DNA from: Bifidobacterium imperatoris
Lineage (GTDB): Bacteria > Actinomycetota > Actinomycetes > Actinomycetales > Bifidobacteriaceae
Assembly: GCF_002860405.1 (NCBI RefSeq)
Contig: NZ_NMWV01000002.1
Coordinates: 1 to 64,000, forward strand
Length of the DNA stretch: 64,000 nucleotides
Direction of reading: 5' to 3'
The notes below the pieces were generated by a model, which saw only the letters and a program-made list of their open reading frames with translations, had not been told where the DNA came from and ran no database searches. Positions 8,381 to 16,018 of the stretch are shown one piece after another. A program made the translations under genes and the position numbers. Position 1 is the first letter of the stretch. Each line of letters begins with the position of its first letter.

Positions 8381-10005
8381 TGAAGACGATACAGGGAGTC
8401 GGGGTTTCCGCGGGCATCGCCATCGGCGCGGTCCGCGTGTTGGATACCGCCGACCATGCTGTGGAACGTCGTGTGGTCGACGATCCTAAAGCCGAGGTGG
8501 AACGCTTCCGCGCAGCCCGCGATGCGGCTGTCGCTCAGCTGAAGCAGTTGCGTGACAAGACCGCGGCGGAGTTCGGTGAAGGTAAGGCAGAGCTGTTCGA
8601 TACACATCAGCTTATGCTGCAGGATCCGGACTATGTGGAAAGCATCGAAGATCTGATTTCGCAGAGCAAAGTGAACGCTGAGTACGCGGTCAACAGCACC
8701 GCCGAACAGTTCGCCGCCATGTTCGCTGCAATGGACAACTCCTACATGCAGGCGCGCGCCGCCGATGTTAAGGATGTCTCCCGCCGCGTGATCAATGTGC
8801 TCGAAGGCAAGCGCGGTGGCGTTGCGGATGAGGACGGTGGTGAGAGCCATATCATCCTTGCTGAGGATTTGGCTCCGAGCGAGACCGTGCAGCTCGACCG
8901 AGCCAAGGTACTCGGCTTCGTGACCGCCAAGGGCTCCGCGAACTCGCACACCGCAATTTTGGCTCGCACGATGGGATTGCCCGCCATCATTGGTATCGGC
9001 GATGCTTTCAGCCCGGACGACGATGGCCATACCGCAGTGATTGACGGGACCAGCGGTCTGGTGTTTGTTGACCCGGACGAGGAGACTCTTGCTGAATACC
9101 GCGGCAAGAAGGCCAGGTATGAGGAGCATCTGCGCCTGCTGCAGGAGCTTAAGGGTAAGCCCACCGAGACCAAGAGCGGCCAGAAGGTTCGCCTGTACGC
9201 CAACATTGGCCGTCCTTCCGATGTGGCTGCAGTGCTGGCCAACGATGCCGAGGGCATTGGTCTGTTCCGCAGTGAGTTCCTGTACTTGGAGAGCGAGGAT
9301 TACCCGACCGAGGAATTCCAGTTCCAGGCATACAAGGAAGTCGCACAGAAGATGGGTGACCGCCTTGTCGTCATCCGTACGCTCGACATCGGCGCTGATA
9401 AGCAGGTTGGCTACTTCAATTTGGAGCATGAGGCCAACCCCGCGCTCGGCTACCGTGCCATCCGCATCTGCCTGACCCGGCCGGAGATTTTCAAGGTCCA
9501 GCTACGTGCCCTGCTGCGTGCCTCCGTGTACGGCAACATCGCCATCATGCTGCCTATGATCACCTCCGTGCAGGAGGTGCGCGATGCCAAGCAGATTCTC
9601 GAAGAAGTTAAGAACGAGCTGCGTGGCGAGCACATCGACTTCAACGAGCACATCCAGGTCGGCATCATGATTGAGACGCCTGCCTCCGTGATCATGGCCG
9701 ACGAACTGGCCGCCGAAGTTGACTTCTTCTCCATCGGTACCAACGACTTGACCCAGTACACGTTGGCTTGTGACCGCCAGAACCCGAACCTCGGACGCTT
9801 CGCCGACACGCATTCGCCAGCTGTGCTGCGCATGATCAAGATGGCCACCGAAGCCGCCCATCGCCACGGCATCTGGTGTGGCATCTGCGGCGAACTCGGT
9901 GCTGATTTGACCCTGACCGACAAGTTCCTCGAGATTGGTCTCGACGAACTGTCCGTTTCGCCTACCAGCGTGCTGCCTCTGCGCAACGCCATTCGCAACC
10001 ACTGA
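8380..10005 (+). CDS. ptsI: Phosphoenolpyruvate-protein phosphotransferase, PTS Enzyme I
   Basis: The 541-residue Enzyme I starts the PTS relay by autophosphorylation from phosphoenolpyruvate. The phosphohistidine lies in GSANSHTAILAR (His190). The C-terminal PEP-binding barrel has FFSIGTNDLTQYTLACDR and a GICGELG block with the catalytic cysteine. ATG 8380 overlaps the ptsH stop, with AAGGAG at 8366-8371, 8 nt upstream; GTG 8377 would be too close. It closes the operon, and a terminator hairpin follows. Confidence 0.95.
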   Translation: MKTIQGVGVSAGIAIGAVRVLDTADHAVERRVVDDPKAEVERFRAARDAAVAQLKQLRDKTAAEFGEGKAELFDTHQLMLQDPDYVESIEDLISQSKVNAEYAVNSTAEQFAAMFAAMDNSYMQARAADVKDVSRRVINVLEGKRGGVADEDGGESHIILAEDLAPSETVQLDRAKVLGFVTAKGSANSHTAILARTMGLPAIIGIGDAFSPDDDGHTAVIDGTSGLVFVDPDEETLAEYRGKKARYEEHLRLLQELKGKPTETKSGQKVRLYANIGRPSDVAAVLANDAEGIGLFRSEFLYLESEDYPTEEFQFQAYKEVAQKMGDRLVVIRTLDIGADKQVGYFNLEHEANPALGYRAIRICLTRPEIFKVQLRALLRASVYGNIAIMLPMITSVQEVRDAKQILEEVKNELRGEHIDFNEHIQVGIMIETPASVIMADELAAEVDFFSIGTNDLTQYTLACDRQNPNLGRFADTHSPAVLRMIKMATEAAHRHGIWCGICGELGADLTLTDKFLEIGLDELSVSPTSVLPLRNAIRNH

Positions 10006-10019
10006 GCGATACTAAAAAG

Positions 10020-10071
10020 CGCTAATGGTCCGCCCTGCAACATATATGTTGCGGTGTGCGGGCCATTAGCG
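10020..10071 (+). terminator. Terminator hairpin after ptsI
   Basis: Arms CGCTAATGG (10020-10028) and CCATTAGCG (10063-10071), with further pairing inside, enclose a 16-bp perfect palindrome GCAACATATATGTTGC (10037-10052). TATTTG follows. It lies 15 nt after the ptsI stop. Confidence 0.7.
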
Positions 10072-10392
10072 TATTTGCGGCTATGCGGTTTGCCGCTGTT
10101 GTGTCGTGTTCCAAGAATTGGACATAGTGCGTCGGATACAGACGGCATGTCAACATCGATGATTATGGTCAGCAACTATGTGTTCTATGCGTTGCATGAT
10201 GACAATGGCGCGATTCGCGCTGAAGCCCGCGATCTAACGGGTAGGTAGGCCCACGGGTGGGCCTTGGCATACCTCGATTCGGTAGGTATACCGTTCAGTC
10301 ATATGCAAATCGATGTTGCGCGATATCGGTGTGTACAGCCATCTGCGCCGTCCGCCTATCGCGCGTGAAAAAGAGAAAGTCCAGAACACTAT
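10072..10392. other. Intergenic stretch without a convincing gene
   Basis: The only longer frame (10054-10248, + strand) starts inside the ptsI terminator and has no Shine-Dalgarno, so it is not called. A 6-bp hairpin (GGCCCA CGGG TGGGCC, about 10239-10264) and GGTATACC-like boxes near 10290 are the only visible structures. They may belong to the promoter region of the MFS gene that follows. Confidence 0.4.
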
Positions 10393-11808
10393 ATGTCTCA
10401 CCAATTCTCGGAAAAATCAGCGCCGTCCGAAACCGGTTGGCTGTGTCGCGCCGTACTGCTGCTCACTGGTCAGGCGTTCTCGCTGCTTGGCTCCAGCGTG
10501 GTGCAATTCGCTATCTGGTGGTGGATCGTGCTGCAAACCCGGACCGGTTCGGCCATGCTGCTGGCCACCCTGTTTGGTGTATTGCCGCAGTCATTGGTCT
10601 CAATTTTCGGCGGGCCAATGGCCGACCGATATAATCGCAAGGCACTGATCATCCTGCCCGATTTGATTATTGCCGGTGTAACCGTGCTGCTGTCCGTCAG
10701 TTTTGCGCTGAACTGGGCAAGTCTGTCGCTGATTTTCGTCGTGCTGCTGATTCGCTCGGCTGGTGGCGGCATCCAGCAGCCGGCCGTGCAATCGTTTATT
10801 CCTGACGTGGTACCATCCAGCAAATTGTTGCGTGTCAATGCGATATTCGGCGTGATTGATTCAGCGAATCGCATCGCAGCGCCCGCGCTTGCCGCAGTAC
10901 TGGTCAACTTGGTGCCATTGTGGGCGATTTTGCTGGTGGATGTGACCACTGCGGTGATTGGCGTGGGCTTTGTAGCGATGATTCGCGTGCCTCGCGCAGC
11001 TGCGCAGAATACTGCTGTGCAGGATAGTGCTGTGCAGAACGGCACTGTGCAGGACGATACCGTGCAAAACAATGCGGCGGAAACACGGGGGAGCGGTGCA
11101 ATTGCCGGTACCACTGACTCTGCCGCCACCCATCCTATTGCGATACTGCGCCGCACTTTCGCTGATTTGAAGGTCGGCTTGGTATACGCAATGCGCCATC
11201 CGCACCTTAAAGGCGTGATTCTGGGCGATGCGCTGACCTGTTTGATGTCGGTCGCGCCGATGAATCTGACCTTGCTGCTCATGACCCGCGAATACGAGGG
11301 CATCAATCTGAACCTTGGATTCATCAACCTCACTACGGCATCCGATAAGCTTGCTGCCAATGAGTTGGGCTTGAGTGTTGGCATGCTGCTCGGCGGTGCG
11401 TTGATGTCTGCTATTGGGCCGAAGCTGCTCAAGAGAAGTATCGCACAAATGTATGCCGTCGCGTTCGGCATTGCTATGGTCGGCATCACGGTTATTGGCT
11501 TGGGCATCTCCCGCAACCTGTTGCTGTATCTCATCATCGATGTGCTGAACGGTGTTGCGTCGGCGGTTTGCATCGGTCCGATGCGTACGGTGATGCAGTC
11601 CGAATCCGATGAATCAATGGTTGGCCGCGTATTCGGCCTCGATACCATGTTGTCCACGCTCGGTATGCCGCTGGGCATGCTCATCTTCGCGCCACTCGCT
11701 GACGTGATTCCTATCGCGTGGGTGTTTGTGGCCGGTGGCCTGCTGACGCTGCCGGTCGCATGGTATGTACTGATGCTGTCGCGCAAGGATGTGCCGGTGT
11801 GTGCCTGA
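10393..11808 (+). CDS. MFS efflux transporter (MefA/macrolide-efflux-like)
   Basis: The 471-residue protein has about twelve membrane helices and an early GGPMADRYNRKALII motif typical of the MFS-3/Mef branch of antibiotic exporters. The central cytoplasmic loop (about residues 203-232) is unusual: it consists of five degenerate five-residue repeats of the VQ(N/D)xx type, encoded by a 15-nt tandem repeat. The ATG at 10393 has only a weak purine-rich region upstream. A hairpin terminator at 11910 follows. Export of macrolide-type drugs is a family inference. Confidence 0.8.
   Translation: MSHQFSEKSAPSETGWLCRAVLLLTGQAFSLLGSSVVQFAIWWWIVLQTRTGSAMLLATLFGVLPQSLVSIFGGPMADRYNRKALIILPDLIIAGVTVLLSVSFALNWASLSLIFVVLLIRSAGGGIQQPAVQSFIPDVVPSSKLLRVNAIFGVIDSANRIAAPALAAVLVNLVPLWAILLVDVTTAVIGVGFVAMIRVPRAAAQNTAVQDSAVQNGTVQDDTVQNNAAETRGSGAIAGTTDSAATHPIAILRRTFADLKVGLVYAMRHPHLKGVILGDALTCLMSVAPMNLTLLLMTREYEGINLNLGFINLTTASDKLAANELGLSVGMLLGGALMSAIGPKLLKRSIAQMYAVAFGIAMVGITVIGLGISRNLLLYLIIDVLNGVASAVCIGPMRTVMQSESDESMVGRVFGLDTMLSTLGMPLGMLIFAPLADVIPIAWVFVAGGLLTLPVAWYVLMLSRKDVPVCA
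11002..11076 (+). repeat. Five degenerate 15-nt tandem repeats inside the MFS gene
   Basis: Five consecutive 15-nt units of the form G(T/C)GCA(G/A)(A/G)AN... encode AQNTA, VQDSA, VQNGT, VQDDT and VQNNA. Being multiples of three, gains or losses of a unit would keep the frame. The unit lies in the large cytoplasmic loop between the two halves of the transporter. Confidence 0.75.
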
Positions 11809-11909
11809 CGAGATGCTTCGGTGAAGAGTGACGTTGACAGGCCATTTCATGCCCGGTTGGCTGCGCTCGGTGACGTCAATGAAGTTAACTGGGCAAATGA
11901 TGGAGGGGT

Positions 11910-11938
11910 GGCTTCATTGAATTCGTTTCAATGAAGCC
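11910..11938 (+). terminator. Terminator after the MFS gene; rest of the 11809-12164 gap has no gene
   Basis: Perfect 11-bp arms GGCTTCATTGA (11910-11920) and TCAATGAAGCC (11928-11938) with a 7-nt loop are followed by GTTTACCATTTATT. A second weaker stem-loop (GGCTTC with GAAGCC, 11960-11990) follows, with CGCTGACAGCG plus a T5 run inside. No credible coding frame was found in the gap up to the short-chain dehydrogenase stop at 12165. Confidence 0.6.
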
Positions 11939-12164
11939 GTTTACCATTTATTGCCTAGTTGGCTTCGCTGACAGCGTTTTTGTGAAGCCGATTGGGTAGG
12001 TGATGGCCGAACGACTTCACGGAGGCATGATGATGACGCAAGAGTGATGTGGGCTGGGCAAACTGTGGCAGTATGCCCTCTCTCTTACCGTATGCGTCAT
12101 ACTTATCAACTGCGATCGCGCACGAAAAGGAAGAGTGCGAATGCAATCGCAGCCACTACGGTGA

Positions 12165-12884
12165 TCACCACGGCAGAGGCTGGCCGTCGCGGAAGAATCC
12201 ACCGGTCGGGCCATCGTCAGGCAGAGTGGCGGCCCAGGTTACGCTTTTCGCGCTGATTTCGACCGGTCGTCCGAACATGCCTGAACCGAAGGAATCAGTG
12301 AGGTCCGGGCAGACCGCGTTGACGAGAATGTGGTCTGCGGCCAGTTCTTTTGCGGTTTTGATGGTCAAGCCGTTGAGCGCGAGTTTGGAGATGCCGTAGC
12401 CGGAAGCGGGGATGCCCATATTGCCGTGCAGGAATCCGTATTGCGGGTCGCCGTAGGAGCCGGCGCCGCTGGACACGTTGACAATGCGGCCATGCTCCGA
12501 CTTGCGCAGCAGCGGGATGAACTTCTGCGTGACGTTCCATGTGCCGATCACATTGGTGTCAAACACCATACGCATTTTGGTAAGGTCCTGCTGCTCCACC
12601 GAGTCTCCTGCGCGCATGGAGGCCGCATTATTGATGAGCACGTCGAGTCTGCCGAAGCGACGATTGACTTCTGCGGCTGCGGCTTTGACGCTTGCCTCGT
12701 CGGTGGTGTCCATCACCACGTAGCTGGCGGAGATGTCTTGTTCGATGAGCTCCTGAGTGAGTTGCGCGAGCTCGGGGCGGCGAGCGGCGAGAATAACGTG
12801 ATATCCGGCCTCGCCAAGCTGGCGGGCGGTTTCATAGCCGAGGCCGCCTTTGCGGCCCGAGCCGGTGATGAGCGCAATTTGCAT
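12165..12884 (-). CDS. Short-chain dehydrogenase/reductase (SDR)
   Basis: The 239-residue Rossmann-fold oxidoreductase has the cofactor motif TGSGRKGGLGYE at residues 7-18, NNAAS around residue 86, and the catalytic Tyr/Lys in GYGISK preceded by the Ser in NVSSGAG. AARRPE after strand 2 suggests NADP preference. AAGGAG lies 7 nt before ATG 12884. It is downstream of the flavoprotein gene in the same direction, 51 nt apart, so the two are probably co-transcribed as a redox pair. The substrate is unknown. Confidence 0.88.
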   Translation of the reverse strand: MQIALITGSGRKGGLGYETARQLGEAGYHVILAARRPELAQLTQELIEQDISASYVVMDTTDEASVKAAAAEVNRRFGRLDVLINNAASMRAGDSVEQQDLTKMRMVFDTNVIGTWNVTQKFIPLLRKSEHGRIVNVSSGAGSYGDPQYGFLHGNMGIPASGYGISKLALNGLTIKTAKELAADHILVNAVCPDLTDSFGSGMFGRPVEISAKSVTWAATLPDDGPTGGFFRDGQPLPW

Positions 12885-12935
12885 GATGATGCTCCTTGGA
12901 ATGATATGTGGTTGAGAGGTTTGGAAGAATGCGGT

Positions 12936-13451
12936 TCAGAATTCGCGGCCGAGCTCGCGGGCCTTATCGAGGTACGGGGTGCTGGCCACCTGACCGGGGG
13001 CGAACACGCCGGCCGCGATCACCGAGCCCTTGATCTTCCAGCCGAGGCTTTCGCCGAAGCACATTTGGTAGTATCCGAACACGTTCTTGGTGAGCACTTC
13101 TTCGGGGCTGGCGCCGGCGACCAGCAGTGCGGACTCCTTGCCGGCAAGATCGTCATGCGCGTCGAACGGCAGACGGTCCATCATCGCCTTGATTTGTGCG
13201 GAGAACTGCATCCAGTAGGTTGGCGTGGCAATGACGATGCCGTCCGCGGCCTTCATCTGCTCCATCACGTGCGTCATATCGTCGGCCGGCTGGTCGTAAG
13301 CGGTGAACGGTGCGATATTCATATCCGTGAGCGTGAGCTTGGTCGCGGTATTGCCGGCTGCTTCGACGCCTTCAATGAATGCGTCGGCAAGCATGTCGGC
13401 ATTGCCTCCCTTGGTGGGACTGCCCTGGATGACGAGAATGTGCTTGGTCAT
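12936..13451 (-). CDS. Flavodoxin-fold NAD(P)H-dependent FMN reductase-like protein
   Basis: The 171-residue flavodoxin-fold protein has an FMN phosphate loop GSPTKGGNAD at residues 10-19 and the second FMN loop TPTYW near residue 80. Iron-sulfur flavoproteins of this layout carry a cysteine cluster between these loops; here that segment reads IAPFTAYDQPADDM and has no cysteine, so only an FMN role is likely. GAAAGGAA precedes the ATG. The divergent HxlR regulator suggests induction by electrophile or oxidative stress, as for other HxlR-controlled reductases. Confidence 0.82.
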   Translation of the reverse strand: MTKHILVIQGSPTKGGNADMLADAFIEGVEAAGNTATKLTLTDMNIAPFTAYDQPADDMTHVMEQMKAADGIVIATPTYWMQFSAQIKAMMDRLPFDAHDDLAGKESALLVAGASPEEVLTKNVFGYYQMCFGESLGWKIKGSVIAAGVFAPGQVASTPYLDKARELGREF

Positions 13452-13521
13452 GATGATTCCTGTTCCTTTCGGTGTCTCGGCTGTCGCGCCGCGGCTATGC
13501 CGTTGCGTTCTCGATAAGGAT

Positions 13522-13543
13522 AGTATGCATCAGTACATATACT
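13522..13543. promoter_or_regulatory. Candidate HxlR operator in the divergent promoter region
   Basis: An imperfect 22-bp dyad begins AGTATGCA and ends GTACATATACT, with AGTAT/ATACT outer arms. It lies 70 bp before the flavoprotein start and 63 bp before the HxlR start. HxlR dimers commonly bind such dyads in the shared promoter region. The assignment is by position only. Confidence 0.4.
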
Positions 13544-13605
13544 TTTCGTTCTTAGAATAAAAAACTGATTTTTGTGATATGGCAACGATGTTAGGATGAG
13601 AAACC

Positions 13606-13956
13606 ATGAGCAAGCATGTTGAGAACACCGAAGCTGGAAGCATCACCGCCCCCACCTGCGCGATGGGTTATGCGTTCAAAGCCATCGAGGGCAAGTGGAA
13701 ACTGCCTGTCATGTACGTGCTCGGCGAACGAGGAGCCGCTCGATACAACGAAATCAAGCGTGAACTCGGCATTACCAATATGATGCTCACCAACACTTTG
13801 CGCGACCTTGAGGAATACGGGCTCGTCAATCGTACCCAGTACAACGAGGTGCCGCCTCGCGTCGAATACTCGCTCACGCCCAACGGTTACGCCATCATCC
13901 CCGCCCTCAAAGAATTCGAGAAATGGGGCCAGCTCCTGCTCGATGCGAAAAAATGA
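13606..13956 (+). CDS. HxlR-family winged-helix redox regulator
   Basis: The 116-residue protein has the HxlR core: a Cys followed by a conserved helix (PTCAMGYAFKAIEGKWKLPV, Cys18), the winged helix with LGITNMMLTNTLRDLEEYGL, and the wing RTQYNEVPPRVEYSLT. The N-terminal Cys is the usual sensor of electrophiles and oxidants in this family. AGGATGAG precedes the ATG. It is divergent from the flavoprotein/SDR pair, which it most likely controls. Confidence 0.9.
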   Translation: MSKHVENTEAGSITAPTCAMGYAFKAIEGKWKLPVMYVLGERGAARYNEIKRELGITNMMLTNTLRDLEEYGLVNRTQYNEVPPRVEYSLTPNGYAIIPALKEFEKWGQLLLDAKK

Positions 13957-14132
13957 TAGTGCCCATAACTCTAGGTGTGAGTCGCATGCTTATGCTGCGT
14001 CGCGGATTGGATGTGGGTGGATAAAAGGTTAAATGGTTTATTTTCTATCTATATAGATGGATATAAACATATAAAGTCCGATACAAGGAATCATGCTATA
14101 TGAGCATATACGGGTTGAATCGGCTGATTAAT
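13957..14132. other. AT-rich spacer between the HxlR gene and the disrupted acetyltransferase gene
   Basis: No gene is seen. Two small palindromes stand out: ATCTATATAGAT at 14047-14058 and ATGCT...AGCAT around 14092-14106. Either may end the HxlR transcript or the elaA-like transcript; neither has a convincing T-tract. Confidence 0.4.
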
Positions 14133-14169
14133 TTACTGCGCTTGCCAGATCATGTCGATGTGGGGGATG
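14133..14169 (-). pseudogene. 3' remnant of the ElaA-like acetyltransferase gene beyond the IS30 copy
   Basis: On the minus strand this 37-bp piece encodes the end HIDMIWQAQ and a TAA stop (14135-14133). Joined to the gene body on the other side of the IS, with one copy of the 3-bp duplication ATG removed, it restores a continuous frame ...FLEDGIPHIDMIWQAQ. This shows the ancestral C-terminus of the acetyltransferase and fixes the IS boundary at 14169/14170. Confidence 0.85.
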
Positions 14170-15521
14170 GGCGGATTCTAGTGGTGGTTGCAACGCCTTT
14201 GTTGTTTCCTGGCCTATCGCTTTGACCGTATCATGTTGTGTTGATCAGGTCGAGAATGGCTTCGGACGGTTTTCTGAACCCGAGAATCTTCCTCGGCCGG
14301 TCGTTCAGTTCCTCTGCCACGGCGTCCAGATACTTCTGCGAATACCCGCCCAGATCGGTGCCCTTCGGGAAGTACTGGCGCAGCAGCCCGTTCGTGTTCT
14401 CGTTCGTGCCCCTCTGCCACGGCGAATGCGGGTCGCAGAAATATACGGCCATGTCCAACGCGGTCGAGATGCGCCTGTGGAGCGCGAGCTCGGATCCCTG
14501 ATCCCACGTCAGCGAATTGCGCAGAAGCTTGGGCAGATCCCGCATCCGCTCGATGACTGCCCGCTGGACGTGTTCCGCGTCATGCCCGTCGGGCAGGTGC
14601 AGCAGGATCGTGAACCGGGTGGAGCGCTCCACGAGCGTGCCGATCGCGGTCTTGTTCCGTCTGCCGCAGATCAGGTCGCCCTCCCAATGGCCGGGCACGG
14701 CGCGATCCGCTACTTCGGGCGGCCGCTCACTGATCATGACCATCGGCTCGCGGAATCGTGGGCGCCGCTCGCTCTCGCCGGTCCTCGGCCGTCGGACGGT
14801 CCTGCCTGTGCGCAACGCTCTGGAGACCTCCTCGCGCAGTTCGCCCCTGGCTTGGACGTAGATGGCCTGATAGATCGTCTCGGTGCAGATGTGCATGTCC
14901 TCATTATGCGGGAAGTCCTCCCGCAGACGCCCTGCGATCTGTTCCGGGCTCCAATGCCGTTTCAACCCGTCGCGGATGTAATCGAGCAATCCCGGAACCG
15001 AACGCACCCTCGCGGCCTTCGGGCGGGCGCGCCGCCCCATGCTCACCCGTTGGGCCCGATTCGGCTCGTACATGCCCGTGTCCGGGTTCGTGTTACGCGC
15101 GATCTCGCGCGAGATGGAGGACGCCGCGCGTCCGAGTCGGCTCGCGATCCTGCGTATGCTCCACCCGGCCCCTGTCCAGTCGGCGATGTGCAGGCGGCTC
15201 TCCAGATCAAGGAACCGTGGATTGATCGTCTTCGTTTCGTCCATGTCGGGACGATACCAGATCGTTGCGGACGGTTTCTCGTTGCGGCCGGTCGTGCGCG
15301 TGCGCCCGTTGCGCCACACCTTGCCCGTGCGCTTCGAGACCCCCACCGCCTTCGCGGCCCGCGTGTAGTTCATGCCGTCGCGGATAAGCTCCACATACCG
15401 GTCACGACGTGCTTGACACATCTGCTTCCGGGTCGCGTACCCAATACCATCGAACACCCACCTGCCCACCTGAAACCTCCTCTCGAATCATCAGATGTTG
15501 CAACGATCACTGGAACCAGCC
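14170..15521 (-). mobile_element. Complete IS30-family insertion sequence
   Basis: The 1352-bp element has 25-bp terminal inverted repeats, reading inwards GGCGGATTCTAGTGG... at 14170-14194 and GGCTGGTTCCAGTGA... at 15521-15497, with 20 of 25 positions identical and both ending in GTTGCAAC. It is flanked by a 3-bp target duplication, ATG (14167-14169 and 15522-15524). It carries one intact transposase gene on the minus strand. Removing it and one ATG reconstructs the interrupted acetyltransferase gene in frame. Confidence 0.93.
14231..15469 (-). CDS. IS30-family transposase
   Basis: The 412-residue transposase has N-terminal helix-turn-helix motifs (TRAAKAVGVSKRTGKVWRNG and a second one around residues 105-135) and a DDE catalytic core. 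The core shows HWEGDLICG, LTWDQGSELA and DPHSPWQRGTNENTNGLLR, the IS30 signature with the final Glu. GTG 15469 is the chosen start: GAGGAGG lies about 7 nt upstream and the protein begins GRWVFDGIGY. The frame is intact and both ends of the element are present, so it may be active. Confidence 0.95.
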   Translation of the reverse strand: MGRWVFDGIGYATRKQMCQARRDRYVELIRDGMNYTRAAKAVGVSKRTGKVWRNGRTRTTGRNEKPSATIWYRPDMDETKTINPRFLDLESRLHIADWTGAGWSIRRIASRLGRAASSISREIARNTNPDTGMYEPNRAQRVSMGRRARPKAARVRSVPGLLDYIRDGLKRHWSPEQIAGRLREDFPHNEDMHICTETIYQAIYVQARGELREEVSRALRTGRTVRRPRTGESERRPRFREPMVMISERPPEVADRAVPGHWEGDLICGRRNKTAIGTLVERSTRFTILLHLPDGHDAEHVQRAVIERMRDLPKLLRNSLTWDQGSELALHRRISTALDMAVYFCDPHSPWQRGTNENTNGLLRQYFPKGTDLGGYSQKYLDAVAEELNDRPRKILGFRKPSEAILDLINTT

Positions 15522-15928
15522 ATGCCATCTTCTAGGAATTCGTCGGAAACCTGCGTGAAGCCGAGGTGCTCGTACAGCTTGCGCGCGTAGGTTTGAGCCT
15601 CGATGTGCACAGTGTCGGCATGCATACGTTCCTGTGCCACCTTCAGACCCTCGCGCACAATGCGGGTGCCAAGGCCTTGCCATCGGTGAGTAGCTAATAC
15701 GCGGCCGATGGATGCTTCGGGGAAGGTAATGCCCGGGTCGATGACGCGGCAGTAGGCAGCAATGCCATTCTCGTCGTGCAGAAACACATGCCAGCAGTGT
15801 CGATCCGCCTCATCCACTTCCTGATAGGTGCAGTGCTGTTCCACCACAAACACCGCCACGCGTACACGGTAAATCTCATATAATTCCGCTGCGCTGAGTT
15901 CTTCAAATCGTTTCACTGTCAACTGCAT
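15491..15928 (-). pseudogene. ElaA-type GNAT acetyltransferase gene interrupted near its 3' end by IS30
   Basis: The protein resembles ElaA-like GNAT acetyltransferases: AVFVVEQHCTYQEVDEAD near the start, then an acetyl-CoA loop RVLATHRWQGLGTRIVREGL and ARKLYEHLGF. ATG 15928 is chosen because the longer frame begins inside the terminator of the gene upstream. The IS30 insertion replaces the last 11 native residues with 10 from the IS (MAGSSDRCNI) before a stop inside the IS, giving 145 instead of 146 residues. Partial function may remain because the core is whole. TATACT at 15940-15935 lies so close to the ATG that a leaderless transcript is possible. Confidence 0.85.
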
Positions 15929-15953
15929 GGCGTCAGTATATAAAAAATAAGAG

Positions 15954-15991
15954 GGTTTGGAGCTCGGGAAGTCCTCCTTGAGCTCCAAACC
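15954..15991 (-). terminator. Terminator of the minus-strand MFS gene
   Basis: Perfect 12-bp arms (GGTTTGGAGCTC at 15954-15965 and its complement at 15980-15991) are followed on the minus strand by TCTTATTTTTTAT. It lies 28 nt after the stop of the MFS gene at 16019. Confidence 0.9.
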
Positions 15992-16018
15992 TCACAATAT
16001 AGAGTTTTTCTTCAGCCT

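Noticed and set aside
10054..10248. 64-codon ORF after ptsI
   Set aside because: It starts within the ptsI terminator, lacks a ribosome site and has no recognisable features.
15929..15988. Longer N-terminus of the acetyltransferase (starting MELKEDF)
   Set aside because: These codons lie inside the terminator of the upstream MFS gene; the family start is MQLTVKRF at 15928.
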